Of a DNA stretch of 51,168 bases, positions 43,202 through 51,168 are shown piece by piece. The notes under the pieces were generated by a model, which searched no databases, was not told the origin of the DNA, and was given only the letters and a program-made list of their open reading frames with translations. The position numbers were made by a program, and so were the translations under genes. Numbering within the stretch: the first letter of the stretch is position 1; each line of letters opens with the position of its first letter. Origin of the DNA: Sinorhizobium meliloti 4H41 (lineage in GTDB: Bacteria > Pseudomonadota > Alphaproteobacteria > Rhizobiales > Rhizobiaceae); NCBI RefSeq assembly GCF_000375585.1, contig NZ_AQWP01000020.1, forward strand, positions 1-51,168, given 5' to 3'.

Positions 43202-43519
43202 CTAGGAAAGCCCGATGAACACGCTCCCCGCCTCCACCTTGACCGGATAGGTCCTGAGGTTGACGCAGACTGGCGCGCCCCTGGCTTGGCCGGTCTTGTA
43301 GTTGAAGCGGCCGTTATGCTTCGGACATTCGATGATGTCGCCCATCACCAAGCCGTCGGCGAGATGGATCTGCTCGTGCGTGCAAAGCCCGTCGGTCGCA
43401 AAATACTCGTCGTCCGGACTGCGATAGACGGCAAAGGTGCGTCCCTCGTGATCGAAACGGACGACTTCTTCCTCGTCGATCTCTTCGGCCGCACAGACCT
43501 CGACCCAGTTCGAGCTCAT
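43202..43519 (-). CDS. mocE: MocE-family Rieske [2Fe-2S] ferredoxin
   Basis: A 105-residue Rieske-type ferredoxin. Cluster ligands are Cys and His in GLCTHEQIHL and in IECPKHNGRF (CxH...CxxH). The ATG at 43519 follows a GGAGGAAAGAG ribosome-binding site. In rhizopine-catabolising Sinorhizobium, MocE carries electrons from a reductase to the oxygenase MocD. It lies 44 bases downstream of the desaturase-type oxygenase gene. Confidence 0.88.
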   Translation of the reverse strand: MSSNWVEVCAAEEIDEEEVVRFDHEGRTFAVYRSPDDEYFATDGLCTHEQIHLADGLVMGDIIECPKHNGRFNYKTGQARGAPVCVNLRTYPVKVEAGSVFIGLS

Positions 43520-43563
43520 CTCTTTCCTCCATTCGATGGTTTGCTGCGATCGCCCGTGCCGCC

Positions 43564-44655
43564 TCACTCCGCGGCAGGAACGAGCCGGTCGCTGTGGAAT
43601 TCTTCGCGATAGGGCTTTGCCGTCGGCGGCAGTTCGCGCTTCAGGAAGTAATCCTCGTTGCGCAGCTGCCGCAGGAATGCGGGGATCATTTCACGGTAGC
43701 CGTGCAGGATCGAAGGATTGGCCGCCGGCAGGTCGTGCCTGATCATGGCGTGCAGCTTCGGCAGCGCGTGATAGGGCACCATCGGGAACATGTGGTGCTC
43801 CACGTGATAGTTCATGTTCCAGTAGACGAAACGGCTGACCGGATTCATGTAGACCGTTCGGCTGTTCAGCCGGTGGTCGGTCACGTTGTCGGCAAGGCCG
43901 CCATGCTGCAGAAGCCCGGTCAGCACGTGATGCCAGGCGCCGTAAAGCCGCGGCAGGCCGATGAGCATCAAAGGCAGGATCGAGCCGAGATAGAGCGAAA
44001 GTCCGATCGTCGCGAGATAGATGGCAAGCCAGATCCGGGCGACGCGGATCGCCTTCGGCTGCTCCGTTTCCGGAATGAAGGTCTTCTCGGCGGCGCTGAT
44101 CACGCCGAAGGCGTTTCTGACCATGTCGATCACGGCATGCCAGACGTCGATGATGCCGAAGAAATTGAGGACCAGGCGGACGAGATCCGGCGGCCGCATG
44201 ACGGCGATTTCCGGGTCGCGGCCGACGATGACGGTATCCGTATGATGGCGGGTATGGCTCCAGCGCCAGGTCACCGGATTGCGCATGATCATGAAACAGG
44301 CGATCTGGTAGACGGCATCGTTCATCCACAGCGTCTTGAAGGCGGTGCCATGGCCGCATTCATGCCAGCGGCTATCGGAAGCGGAACCGTAAAGGACGCC
44401 ATAGGCGAGGAAGAAGGGAACCGCCCACCAGCTCCCCCAGAAATAGACGCCGAGGCCGCCGAGAAGAACCATGCTGCCGAGCCAGATCGCGGTGTCGCGG
44501 ATAGCGGGACCGTCTTCCCGCTTCATCAGCTCCTTCATCTGCTTGCGGGGAATGTCGGTGTGATACCATTCGGCCGCGGCAAGGCCGCTTGCAACCGCCG
44601 CCTCGGCATCGCGGCCGAGCAGGCTGTAATCGCGCTTCGTCGCAACTGTCGTCAT
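43564..44655 (-). CDS. mocD: Membrane fatty-acid-desaturase-type oxygenase (MocD-like)
   Basis: A 363-residue di-iron membrane enzyme with the three histidine boxes: HECGHGTAF, HTRHHTDT and HVEHHMFP. Hydrophobic helices lie between them (AIWLGSMVLLGGLGVYFWGS; FFLAYGVLYGS; IWLAIYLATIGLSLYLGSIL). MocD of rhizopine catabolism belongs here and is thought to demethylate 3-O-methyl-scyllo-inosamine; other members hydroxylate alkanes or desaturate lipids, so the substrate is open. It is first in the leftward operon with Rieske ferredoxin, reductase and PanB-like protein, and divergent from a LacI regulator that probably controls it. Confidence 0.85.
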   Translation of the reverse strand: MTTVATKRDYSLLGRDAEAAVASGLAAAEWYHTDIPRKQMKELMKREDGPAIRDTAIWLGSMVLLGGLGVYFWGSWWAVPFFLAYGVLYGSASDSRWHECGHGTAFKTLWMNDAVYQIACFMIMRNPVTWRWSHTRHHTDTVIVGRDPEIAVMRPPDLVRLVLNFFGIIDVWHAVIDMVRNAFGVISAAEKTFIPETEQPKAIRVARIWLAIYLATIGLSLYLGSILPLMLIGLPRLYGAWHHVLTGLLQHGGLADNVTDHRLNSRTVYMNPVSRFVYWNMNYHVEHHMFPMVPYHALPKLHAMIRHDLPAANPSILHGYREMIPAFLRQLRNEDYFLKRELPPTAKPYREEFHSDRLVPAAE

Positions 44656-44863
44656 TCCTGCCTCCCCTGCAGCGTCGCGCCTCCCATGGAGAGCGCAATG
44701 CGGCTACAGCTTGTGGAACCGGCGCCACTCCCGATCGGCGCCTCCATTCGATGAAGCGAGGATAGGTTGACTTCTGGCGGTTCTCAATGCAGTCATGATA
44801 TATTCTGTCAAATCCTATCACGGTGGCAGCCTCACGGATGAGAGAATAGTTTCAGGAGGAGAA

Positions 44864-45895
44864 ATGACGAAGAGGCCGACGATCGCGGATCTCGCCCGCG
44901 CCTCCGGCGTGAGCGTCGCAACCGTCGACCGGGTGCTGAACGGCCGCCATCCGGTGCGCGAGGAAACGGCGCGCCGCGTCTACGACGCGGCGAAGACCAT
45001 CGGCTATCACGCAGTCGGCTTGTTGCGGCAAAGGGTCTTCGAGGACCTGCCGCAATACGGGCTCGGCTTTCTCCTGCAAAAGCCGGAGCAGTCGTTCTAC
45101 AAGGCCCTCGCAAAGGAGATCGAAAACGCGGCGCTTTCGGTGACGCGTGTCCGTGCCATGGCGCAGCTGGATTTCGTCGCAAGCTCCACGCCCGGCGCCA
45201 TCGTCGAAAAGCTGAAGATGATGGCGGCGCGCAATCAGGCGATCGCGCTGGTGTCGCCCGACTATCCGGCCGTGACTGCGGCAATCGAGGAACTGAAGGA
45301 GCGCGGCATCCCCGTCTTCGCCCTGCTGTCAGATTTCGCGGCCGGCGTGCGCGAAGGCTATATCGGCCTGAACAATCAGAAAGTCGGCAGGACGGCTGCC
45401 TGGATGATCGCCAAGGCAGCCAGGCGGCCGGGAAAGGTCGCGGCCTTCGTCGGCAGCCACCGTTTCCACGGGCACGAGCTGCGCGAGATCGGCTTTCGCT
45501 CCTATTTTCGCGAGAACGCACCCGATTTCGAGGTCCTCGACACGATGGTGAACCTCGACACGCCCGAGATCACCCACGAGGCGACGCTCGATCTCCTGCA
45601 GCGCCATCCGGATCTCCTGGGCTTTTACGTCTGCGGCGGCGGCATGGAGGGCGCCATCTCGGCGATCCGCGAGGAAAAACTCGGGGGCAAGCTGCTCGCC
45701 GTCGTCAACGAGCTGACGCCGGAGTCGCGCGCGGCCCTTGCCGACGAAACTGTGCTGATGGCGGTCTCGACGCCCGTTCCTGCTTTGGCCCGGGAAACGA
45801 TAGACCTCATGGTCGGCGCGATCGACCGGGGCGCTTCGAGCGTCCCCGGCCAGACTTTCCTGCCTTTCGACATCTATACTCCGGAAAATATCTGA
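44864..45895 (+). CDS. LacI-family transcriptional regulator
   Basis: A 343-residue regulator with the LacI helix-turn-helix and hinge (TIADLARASGVSVATVDRVL; HPVREETARRVYDAAKTIG) and a periplasmic-binding-protein-like effector domain (GLNNQKVGRTAAWMIAKAAR; GFYVCGGGMEGAISAIREEK). The effector domain is of the sugar/polyol type. The start at 44864 has an AGGAGG ribosome-binding site 4-10 bases upstream. It is divergent from the MocD-like oxygenase gene, with a ~208-base shared control region containing the AT-rich TGATATATTCTGTCAA, so it probably senses the operon's substrate. In Sinorhizobium the known moc regulator is of a different (GntR) type, as I recall, so the substrate may differ. Confidence 0.88.
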   Translation: MTKRPTIADLARASGVSVATVDRVLNGRHPVREETARRVYDAAKTIGYHAVGLLRQRVFEDLPQYGLGFLLQKPEQSFYKALAKEIENAALSVTRVRAMAQLDFVASSTPGAIVEKLKMMAARNQAIALVSPDYPAVTAAIEELKERGIPVFALLSDFAAGVREGYIGLNNQKVGRTAAWMIAKAARRPGKVAAFVGSHRFHGHELREIGFRSYFRENAPDFEVLDTMVNLDTPEITHEATLDLLQRHPDLLGFYVCGGGMEGAISAIREEKLGGKLLAVVNELTPESRAALADETVLMAVSTPVPALARETIDLMVGAIDRGASSVPGQTFLPFDIYTPENI

Positions 45896-45979
45896 CGCCG
45901 GCGTCGCGAAGACATTTGCGAAATCGCGCTTTCTGGAAAACGATAGCGAATCAATAGCTTTTACAACCAGGAGAAAGCG

Positions 45980-48976
45980 ATGCGGCGCTTCATTCTTAGT
46001 CTTCTGGGCGTTGCCGCGCTCGCCGTCGCTGCAATTGCCATTCTGCCGAGCCTGATTTCCAGCGACTGGATGCGGGCCGAACTCGGACGGCAATTGTCGG
46101 CTGCGACCGGCAGTTCGATCGCGTTCAACGGTCCTGTGAACCTTTCGGCATTTCCCTATCTCGCGGTCGTCGCGGAAGACGTGACGCTCTCGGCCGAAGC
46201 GGACGGGATAACCGCCGAGTTTGCGGAGGTCTCCGGTTCGGTGGCGCTTTCCTCCCTCTGGTCGGATCGGCTGCACATCAAGCAGATCGCGCTCGACCGT
46301 CCCGTCATCGTCCTCGAAGAAAAGGCGCCAGGCGACGCAACGCCGGCTCCCCGTGGCGGCGATGAGACCGGTTCCGGCGACCCGCTCCCCGCCCTCGTCG
46401 CCTTTCTTGAACGAAGCGCAATCGAGTCGGTCTCCATCACCTCCGGCACGTTCGTACGGCGAAGCGCAGCCAACCCCGAGGAGGTCGTTTCCGATATCGA
46501 GCTCACGCTCACGGCGCCCGATATCGACGACGAATTCTCTCTTTCCGCATCCGCCCGCATGGGGGCGCGGAACTACGAGACGAGCTTCACCATCTCAACC
46601 CTGCGGTCGCTGCTCGAGCGCCAGCCCGCCGATGTCACCCTCGCCGTGGAAGCGGATCCCGCTCCCGCGCCGGGCATGTCGAGCCTAGAGGCAAGCGGAC
46701 AGGTCACCCTGAACGCCAATGGCAGCTATCAGATCAGAGGCGGTGAAGTGGAAGCTGGCGAACAGGCCTTCGGCCTGAACGCGCTCTTCGTCCCCGGAGA
46801 GCGTGCGCGCTTTCTCGTCGATCTCGAAGCCGACCGGCTTGACCTGACGCCGTTCATGGACGACACGCGGGAAACGTCGCAGTCGGGCGCGCCGGCCACG
46901 GGCGCGGCCGGACGGGCGAATTTGCAGTTCCTGGCCGGCTTCGATGCCGACATGAGCATCAACGCGGCCGCTTTGACCCTCGGCGAAATTTCAGCGTCGG
47001 ACGTTTCCCTTTCGGCCGCACTCAAGGACGGGGAACTGGTTGCCGAGCTCGGGCATTTGGGGATCGACGCCGGCAGCCTTGTCGCCAATGTCGCGACCGA
47101 CGTCCGGGCCGACGTCCCGGTCTTCCGAGGCCGCCTCGCAAGCAAGGGGCTCGACATAGCCAGGCTTTCCGCCCTCGCCGGCCAAACCGTCCCGCTTTCC
47201 GGAGCCCTGACGATCGACGCCGGCTTTGCCTTTCGCGGCCTTGATGCCCAAGACATCAGAAAGACGGCCGATCTCACGGGAACGATCGGCCTTCGCGATG
47301 CGGCCTATACCCTGCCGGGCATTGCCGATGAGACGATGCGCGAGGTGAAGGCGAAGAAGATCACGGCCCGGATCGAAAGCCTCGCGAAGCCGCTGCGCGT
47401 GGCCGGCCGCCTGGAATGGCGCAACGAACCGGTCGATGTCGATATGCAACTTCCCGCCGCCGATACACTTCTCGCCGGCAATCTCGCCGCCGAGGGGGTC
47501 CCCCTCAGGCTTCAGGTGAAAATGCCCGATGCAAGCCTGTCGCTCGACGGCAAAGCTGCTCTGCCGGGGACCTATGCGGGAAAACTCGATTTTTCCACCG
47601 CCGACCTTTCTGCTTTCCTCGCCGGCCTCGGGCAGAGCGGTGCGGAGAGCATCGGTCCGCTGGCGTTCAACGGGCATGTCGATGCGGGCACGACGAGCTT
47701 TTCCTTTCAAAAGACGACCATATCCGTCAACGGCGTCGTAGGCGCGGGCAGCGGTTCCGTCGAATTCGTGACCCCGCTGAAGATCACGACTGCGCTGAAC
47801 TTCGACGAGCTGGACCTTGCGCGCCTGGCCGGGGCGCAATCCCCCGCGCCGCAGGCAAAGGCGGCGAAAGGGGCCGAACCTGCCGACGCTCCGCTGGATC
47901 TCTCTTCGCTCCGTTCGGTCGATGCAACCGTCCAGCTCAATGCCAAAAAGCTCGGCTACGGCAAGGTCTTCGCCGGACCGGTTGCCACCAGTCTCGTCGT
48001 CTCCGACGGCGTCGCAAGCCTGACGCTGCCCGAAAGCCCGTTCTATGGCGGCCATATCGTTGCGAGCCTCAAGGCCGACGGCTCCCGGGCCGAACCCTCG
48101 ATCGCCCTGCAGGCCTCCATCTCCGGAGCCTCGGCCGCACCGCTTTTGACGGACATGGCGGGCTTCAGATATCTCGAAGGCGCATTGAAAGCCCGGTTCG
48201 ACGTAACGGGTGCGGGCGGCACGACCAGGACGCTCGCGAAGTCGCTGCAGGGCACCGCGGATGTGGCCTTTTCCGATGGCGCCATTCGCGGCATCGACAT
48301 CGCCGACGTCTACAACAATCTTGTGAGCCTGATGTCGTCAGGCTTCAAGCAGGACGGCAGCAAAGCGACGACATTCACCGAACTTGCGGCATCCTTCGCC
48401 ATCGAAGGCGGCGTTGCCCGCACCGAAGACATCAAGCTTGTCGGTCCATTGATCCGCATGACCGGGAACGGTGCGGCCGATCTTGCCGAACGCACTCTGA
48501 ATTTCCGGCTCGAGCCCCGCCTCGTCGCTTCTCTCCAGGGCCAGGGCGCCGAGATCTCCACCGACGGCATCGGCGTGCCTGTCGTGGTCGAAGGCAGCTT
48601 CGCCGCGCCGCGCATATATCCGGACCTTTCGGACCTGCTGAAGAACCCCGATGCCGCATTGGCAAAGCTTAAGGATTTCGGGCTGCCGATCGATAAGTTA
48701 CCGATTGGCGACCTCGTTAACGGAGGCGGCGCGGGTGGCTCCGTGAAGGATCTGCTTGGCGGCGCCCTGAATAAGGCTCTAGAACGAGAAGAACAGCAGC
48801 TCTCGATTGAAGAGATTATTGGCGGCGGTACAGCGCCCAAGCCCGACAAGGCGGCTGTAGAAATGCCCTCGAACGAGGAGCCCGCAACCGCCGAGCAACC
48901 GGGAGTCGGAACTGAAACGCCCGGTCATGAGGCGGACAGTCCGATGGAGAGCCTGTTCAAAAAGCTCCTACGCTAG
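45980..48976 (+). CDS. AsmA-family protein
   Basis: A 998-residue protein with an N-terminal signal anchor (RRFILSLLGVAALAVAAIAI) and a long beta-rich periplasmic body. The N-terminal chorein-like part shows LISSDWMRAELGRQLSAATG, VNLSAFPYLAVVAEDVTLS. The C-terminal AsmA block shows LKARFDVTGAGGTTRTLAKS, LQGTADVAFSDGAIRGIDIA and TFTELAASFAIEGGVARTED. AsmA-like proteins form bridge-like grooves thought to move phospholipids between inner and outer membrane. A low-complexity acidic tail follows residue ~930. It has its own ribosome-binding site (AGGAGAAAG) and follows the LacI gene by 84 bases; no functional link is evident. Confidence 0.88.
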   Translation: MRRFILSLLGVAALAVAAIAILPSLISSDWMRAELGRQLSAATGSSIAFNGPVNLSAFPYLAVVAEDVTLSAEADGITAEFAEVSGSVALSSLWSDRLHIKQIALDRPVIVLEEKAPGDATPAPRGGDETGSGDPLPALVAFLERSAIESVSITSGTFVRRSAANPEEVVSDIELTLTAPDIDDEFSLSASARMGARNYETSFTISTLRSLLERQPADVTLAVEADPAPAPGMSSLEASGQVTLNANGSYQIRGGEVEAGEQAFGLNALFVPGERARFLVDLEADRLDLTPFMDDTRETSQSGAPATGAAGRANLQFLAGFDADMSINAAALTLGEISASDVSLSAALKDGELVAELGHLGIDAGSLVANVATDVRADVPVFRGRLASKGLDIARLSALAGQTVPLSGALTIDAGFAFRGLDAQDIRKTADLTGTIGLRDAAYTLPGIADETMREVKAKKITARIESLAKPLRVAGRLEWRNEPVDVDMQLPAADTLLAGNLAAEGVPLRLQVKMPDASLSLDGKAALPGTYAGKLDFSTADLSAFLAGLGQSGAESIGPLAFNGHVDAGTTSFSFQKTTISVNGVVGAGSGSVEFVTPLKITTALNFDELDLARLAGAQSPAPQAKAAKGAEPADAPLDLSSLRSVDATVQLNAKKLGYGKVFAGPVATSLVVSDGVASLTLPESPFYGGHIVASLKADGSRAEPSIALQASISGASAAPLLTDMAGFRYLEGALKARFDVTGAGGTTRTLAKSLQGTADVAFSDGAIRGIDIADVYNNLVSLMSSGFKQDGSKATTFTELAASFAIEGGVARTEDIKLVGPLIRMTGNGAADLAERTLNFRLEPRLVASLQGQGAEISTDGIGVPVVVEGSFAAPRIYPDLSDLLKNPDAALAKLKDFGLPIDKLPIGDLVNGGGAGGSVKDLLGGALNKALEREEQQLSIEEIIGGGTAPKPDKAAVEMPSNEEPATAEQPGVGTETPGHEADSPMESLFKKLLR

Positions 48977-49017
48977 CCGACCCTATCCTGCAATTGTCCG
49001 GCATTCCTAAGAAACAA

Positions 49018-50370
49018 TCAGGCGGGCATTGGCGTGGGCTGTAGGACATACCCAAGCGACTTTGCCCTCCGCTCGAGATTAGTCAGGATGCGTCGGCGGT
49101 AATTGTCCTCGTAGTGGGAGGCTCCCGGATCGCTGTATTCCATACCGTGCCGCAGGGCGTTGTAGAACAAGACGGCGATTTTGCGAGCCGTGGCAGTGAC
49201 CGCCTTGGCCTTGCCGACACGTGCCGACAGACGCCGATAGAATGCCCCCAACGCGGTCTGCGTGCGCCCGACCGCAACCGCAGCAAGCCGCAGTAGCGCC
49301 GCGGCCCGGCTACCAGATCGTCGGGTCCGTGACGACAACACTTTGCCGCCGGAGATTTTGTTGCTTGGTGAGAGGCATAACCAGGAGGTGAAATGCTTGG
49401 CACTCGGCCAGGCCGAGAGGTTGGTCCCGCACTCTCCGACCAATTTGAGCGTCAGATAAGGCCCGAGCCCGTGAATCTGAGTGACATCGCAGCCGAGCAA
49501 GCCGTACAGGGCGGCGCGAACATCGAAGGCTGGGTCATTGGACTGCTTCTGCGTTGTCCGTACGGGCGGCGTGCCTACCGGGGTGGACGAGACCTGCCGC
49601 AGCCGTTTCAATACAGCCTCGATGCGCACGTCGCAGAGCGCCACTTTGGCTTGGTAGACGTCGTACAACTCCAGCGCCTGGGTCAGGGCAAAGATGTGCT
49701 CTTCGCGATCATTGCCGACGAGCGCGTGACGGATCGTCTCCGCAGACGCATGGCAGCGTGGGTCGCGATAGGACGCCAGAACCATCGGATCGCGCTCACC
49801 GGCGACAATCGCACGGATGATGGCCATGCCGGTGACACCGGTGATGTCTGCCACCACGTGGTGGAGCTGCAGATTCATTTGCGTCAGCGCTTTTTGCATG
49901 TGCTGGATGTGCGAGGCAGCGTAATCGAGCAAACGTTCACGCTGACGTAGATAGGCGCGCATGACCGCCACTTCGCCCTTCAGCCGGAAGCTGGCCCTGA
50001 GCAATCCATATTCATGCAAACGCTGCAGCCATTGGGCGTCGCTGATATCGGTCTTGCGGCCTGGCACGTGCTTGGCATCGCGGGCGTTGACCACTATGAC
50101 CTCAAAGCCACGCTGATCGAGTATCTCGAAGACCGGAATCCAGTAGACCCCCGTGGACTCCATCACGACCGTGCGCACGCCACACGTCGTGAACCAGTCC
50201 GCCAACCGATGCAGATCGCCGGTGAAGGTGCCAAAACTGCGCACCGGCTCGGAAGCTTGGTCGGGGCCGACTGCGGCCACGTGCATCGTCGCACCGATGT
50301 CGATTGCAGCAGCATTCAAGTGAGTAGGGGAAATATCCCGCCTGCTGCGAGACTTCTTTGTTCGAGACAT
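49018..50370 (-). CDS. IS110-family transposase (recombinase)
   Basis: A 450-residue IS110-family recombinase. The RuvC-like DEDD residues can be placed: Asp24 (AAIDIGATMHV), Glu71 (VVMESTGVYW), Asp108 and Asp111 (GRKTDISDAQW). The C-terminal Transposase_20 domain has CDVTQIHGLGPYLTLKLVGE, FTSWLCLSPSNKISGGKVLS and the serine-bearing RTRRSGSRAAALLRLAA. It appears full length and intact. Members of this family use a bridge RNA from the element's non-coding end to pair target and donor. Only 41 bases separate its stop from the AsmA stop, so the long non-coding end is on the upstream side, as in the IS110 rather than the IS1111 group. Confidence 0.93.
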   Translation of the reverse strand: MSRTKKSRSRRDISPTHLNAAAIDIGATMHVAAVGPDQASEPVRSFGTFTGDLHRLADWFTTCGVRTVVMESTGVYWIPVFEILDQRGFEVIVVNARDAKHVPGRKTDISDAQWLQRLHEYGLLRASFRLKGEVAVMRAYLRQRERLLDYAASHIQHMQKALTQMNLQLHHVVADITGVTGMAIIRAIVAGERDPMVLASYRDPRCHASAETIRHALVGNDREEHIFALTQALELYDVYQAKVALCDVRIEAVLKRLRQVSSTPVGTPPVRTTQKQSNDPAFDVRAALYGLLGCDVTQIHGLGPYLTLKLVGECGTNLSAWPSAKHFTSWLCLSPSNKISGGKVLSSRTRRSGSRAAALLRLAAVAVGRTQTALGAFYRRLSARVGKAKAVTATARKIAVLFYNALRHGMEYSDPGASHYEDNYRRRILTNLERRAKSLGYVLQPTPMPA

Positions 50371-50640
50371 GCCAGGCTCTCCTATCCGGTTGTCGAACGG
50401 AGGGGCTGGGCTGTGCTAAAAGATCAAATTCCTAACCGGGATCGCCGACAACGGCGTCACCACTCTCAAGTGCGCAGCAGCCCATGGACCACGTTAGGTA
50501 ACGGGGTGAAATGCCACCAAAATGCCGACGGCCACTCCCCTCCAGCGCTGACACTAGCACACCGTTTCTATCCCCGCAGGCGGGGCACCCCCCGCGAAAG
50601 GTTAGGTAGCAAAAACCACCAGACCTGAAATGGTATCCCG
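50371..50640 (-). mobile_element. Non-coding end of the IS110-family element, possible bridge RNA region
   Basis: About 270 bases upstream of the recombinase gene have no coding potential but contain stems such as CCCCGC-AG-GCGGGG near 50573-50586. In the IS110 group this end encodes the bridge RNA. The outer boundary of the element is not visible because this family lacks clear inverted repeats; the end coordinate is approximate. Confidence 0.4.
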
Positions 50641-50675
50641 ACTACCCTGGTTTCGGTGGCAACGGAGCCCTCGAA

Positions 50676-50916
50676 TGGGTGTAGCGTACGAGTTGAAGCA
50701 GAAGCGGGCCGCCTTGACTGACAGGCGGGAGCAGATTGAAGGGAGCGGGCGGACATTCGGGAACTCATGAATGCGCTGGACCGCGTCATCCTGAGCTATG
50801 AGCCTGACTACCACGCGTCGACGTTGACGCGACCTGAGCGCGGTGGACGTTCTCGAAAGGCCAAGCCGTCTTCATCCGAGGTGAAAGCAGCGATTGGCGG
50901 CGTAAACAGTAAGCGG
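50676..50916 (+). pseudogene. Frameshifted remnant of a small coiled-coil accessory protein
   Basis: One frame reads GVAYELKQKRAALTDRREQI and stops; another from 50767 reads MNALDRVILSYEPDYHASTL followed by a basic stretch (RPERGGRSRKAKPSSSEV). I recall a family of rhizobial mobile-DNA proteins with an ELKxKRxxLxxxIE coiled-coil leading to LDxxIRLFDPDxxP and then KPRR. This looks like such a gene with a frame break. The call is tentative. Confidence 0.3.
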
Positions 50917-51168
50917 TCAGCCGATAACGTCAGGCTTGAACTTCCAGGGCATGAGCGCTTCTATTTCGGATGCGGGCCAGCCTTGAGCGATGCGGGTCAA
51001 GGTTTGGGAGAGCCAGTCGAGCGGATCGACGCAATTCATTTTGCAGGTTTGCAGCAAGGTGGCCACCGTCGCCCAGGTTCGTCCACCACCCTCGCTGCCG
51101 GCGAATAGACTGTTCTTTCTCGTAATTGTTTGGGGCCTGATCGCGCGCTCGACGATGTTGGAGTCGAT
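50917..51168 (-). mobile_element. tnpC: 3' part of an IS66-family transposase (TnpC), running off the window
   Basis: The minus strand from the window edge to a TGA at 50917 encodes 83 residues: IDSNIVERAIRPQTITRKNS, LFAGSEGGGRTWATVATLLQ, VDPLDWLSQTLTRIAQGWPA and IEALMPWKFKPDVIG. This is the conserved C-terminus of IS66 TnpC. The start lies beyond 51168, so completeness cannot be judged. Confidence 0.9.

Overview
The window looks like a replicon of a Sinorhizobium/Ensifer-type rhizobium. It is GC-rich overall, carries RIME-type palindromic repeats, rkp-type K-antigen export genes (the rkp-3 region known from Sinorhizobium), a MocD/E/F-like oxygenase set and a complete AI-2 uptake (lsr) locus, which is known from S. 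meliloti although it lacks LuxS. Species and replicon (a pSymB-like megaplasmid would fit) are inference.

Region 1 (1-14.4 kb) is a patchwork of small intact genes and decayed ones. Intact: a short exported protein, a DUF4112 protein, a hipBA toxin-antitoxin pair with a clear operator, a LysR regulator, a YbaL-type K+/H+ antiporter, an HWE-type histidine kinase, a tyrosine-phosphatase-like protein and an LprI-like (DUF1311) protein. Remnants: two LigD pieces on opposite strands, an IS5-family transposase, a tyrosine recombinase, a HisC C-terminus and a tRNA-Met(CAT)-like relic.

Region 2 (14.4-23.5 kb) is a divergent AI-2 locus: lsrR-lsrK-lsrG leftward and lsrA-lsrC-lsrD-lsrB plus a class II aldolase rightward, with a perfect 14-bp palindrome over the putative lsrA promoter. 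LsrB keeps all six AI-2 contact residues. LsrF is absent; a one-domain class II aldolase occupies its place. Two direct copies of a ~285-bp hairpin-rich repeat bracket this region at 12.55 and 23.74 kb.

Region 3 (24.4-40.5 kb) is the most interesting part: a sialic-acid capsule locus. It starts with export genes rkpZ-rkpT-rkpS-rkpR (KpsC-like, KpsM, KpsT, KpsE). A more AT-rich block follows: neuA-neuB-neuC of meningococcal type (CMP-Neu5Ac synthesis), a NeuS-like polysialyltransferase, an unidentified glycosyltransferase-like protein, an alpha/beta-hydrolase-TPR protein on the opposite strand, and a 997-residue enzyme resembling end to end the bifunctional hexosyl/sialyltransferase that polymerises the meningococcal serogroup W/Y capsules. 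The residue known to choose Gal or Glc there is proline here, predicting a galactose-sialic acid polymer. A second KpsM-like permease lies beyond it. Together the genes could make CMP-Neu5Ac, polymerise it and export a host-mimicking capsule from a plant symbiont.

Region 4 (40.5-49 kb) is a leftward operon of a MocD-like oxygenase, a MocE Rieske ferredoxin, a ferredoxin reductase and a divergent PanB-family protein, with a divergent LacI regulator, then an AsmA-family protein. Region 5 (49-51.2 kb) is an IS110-family element with a long non-coding end that may hold a bridge RNA, and the 3' end of an IS66 transposase running off the window.
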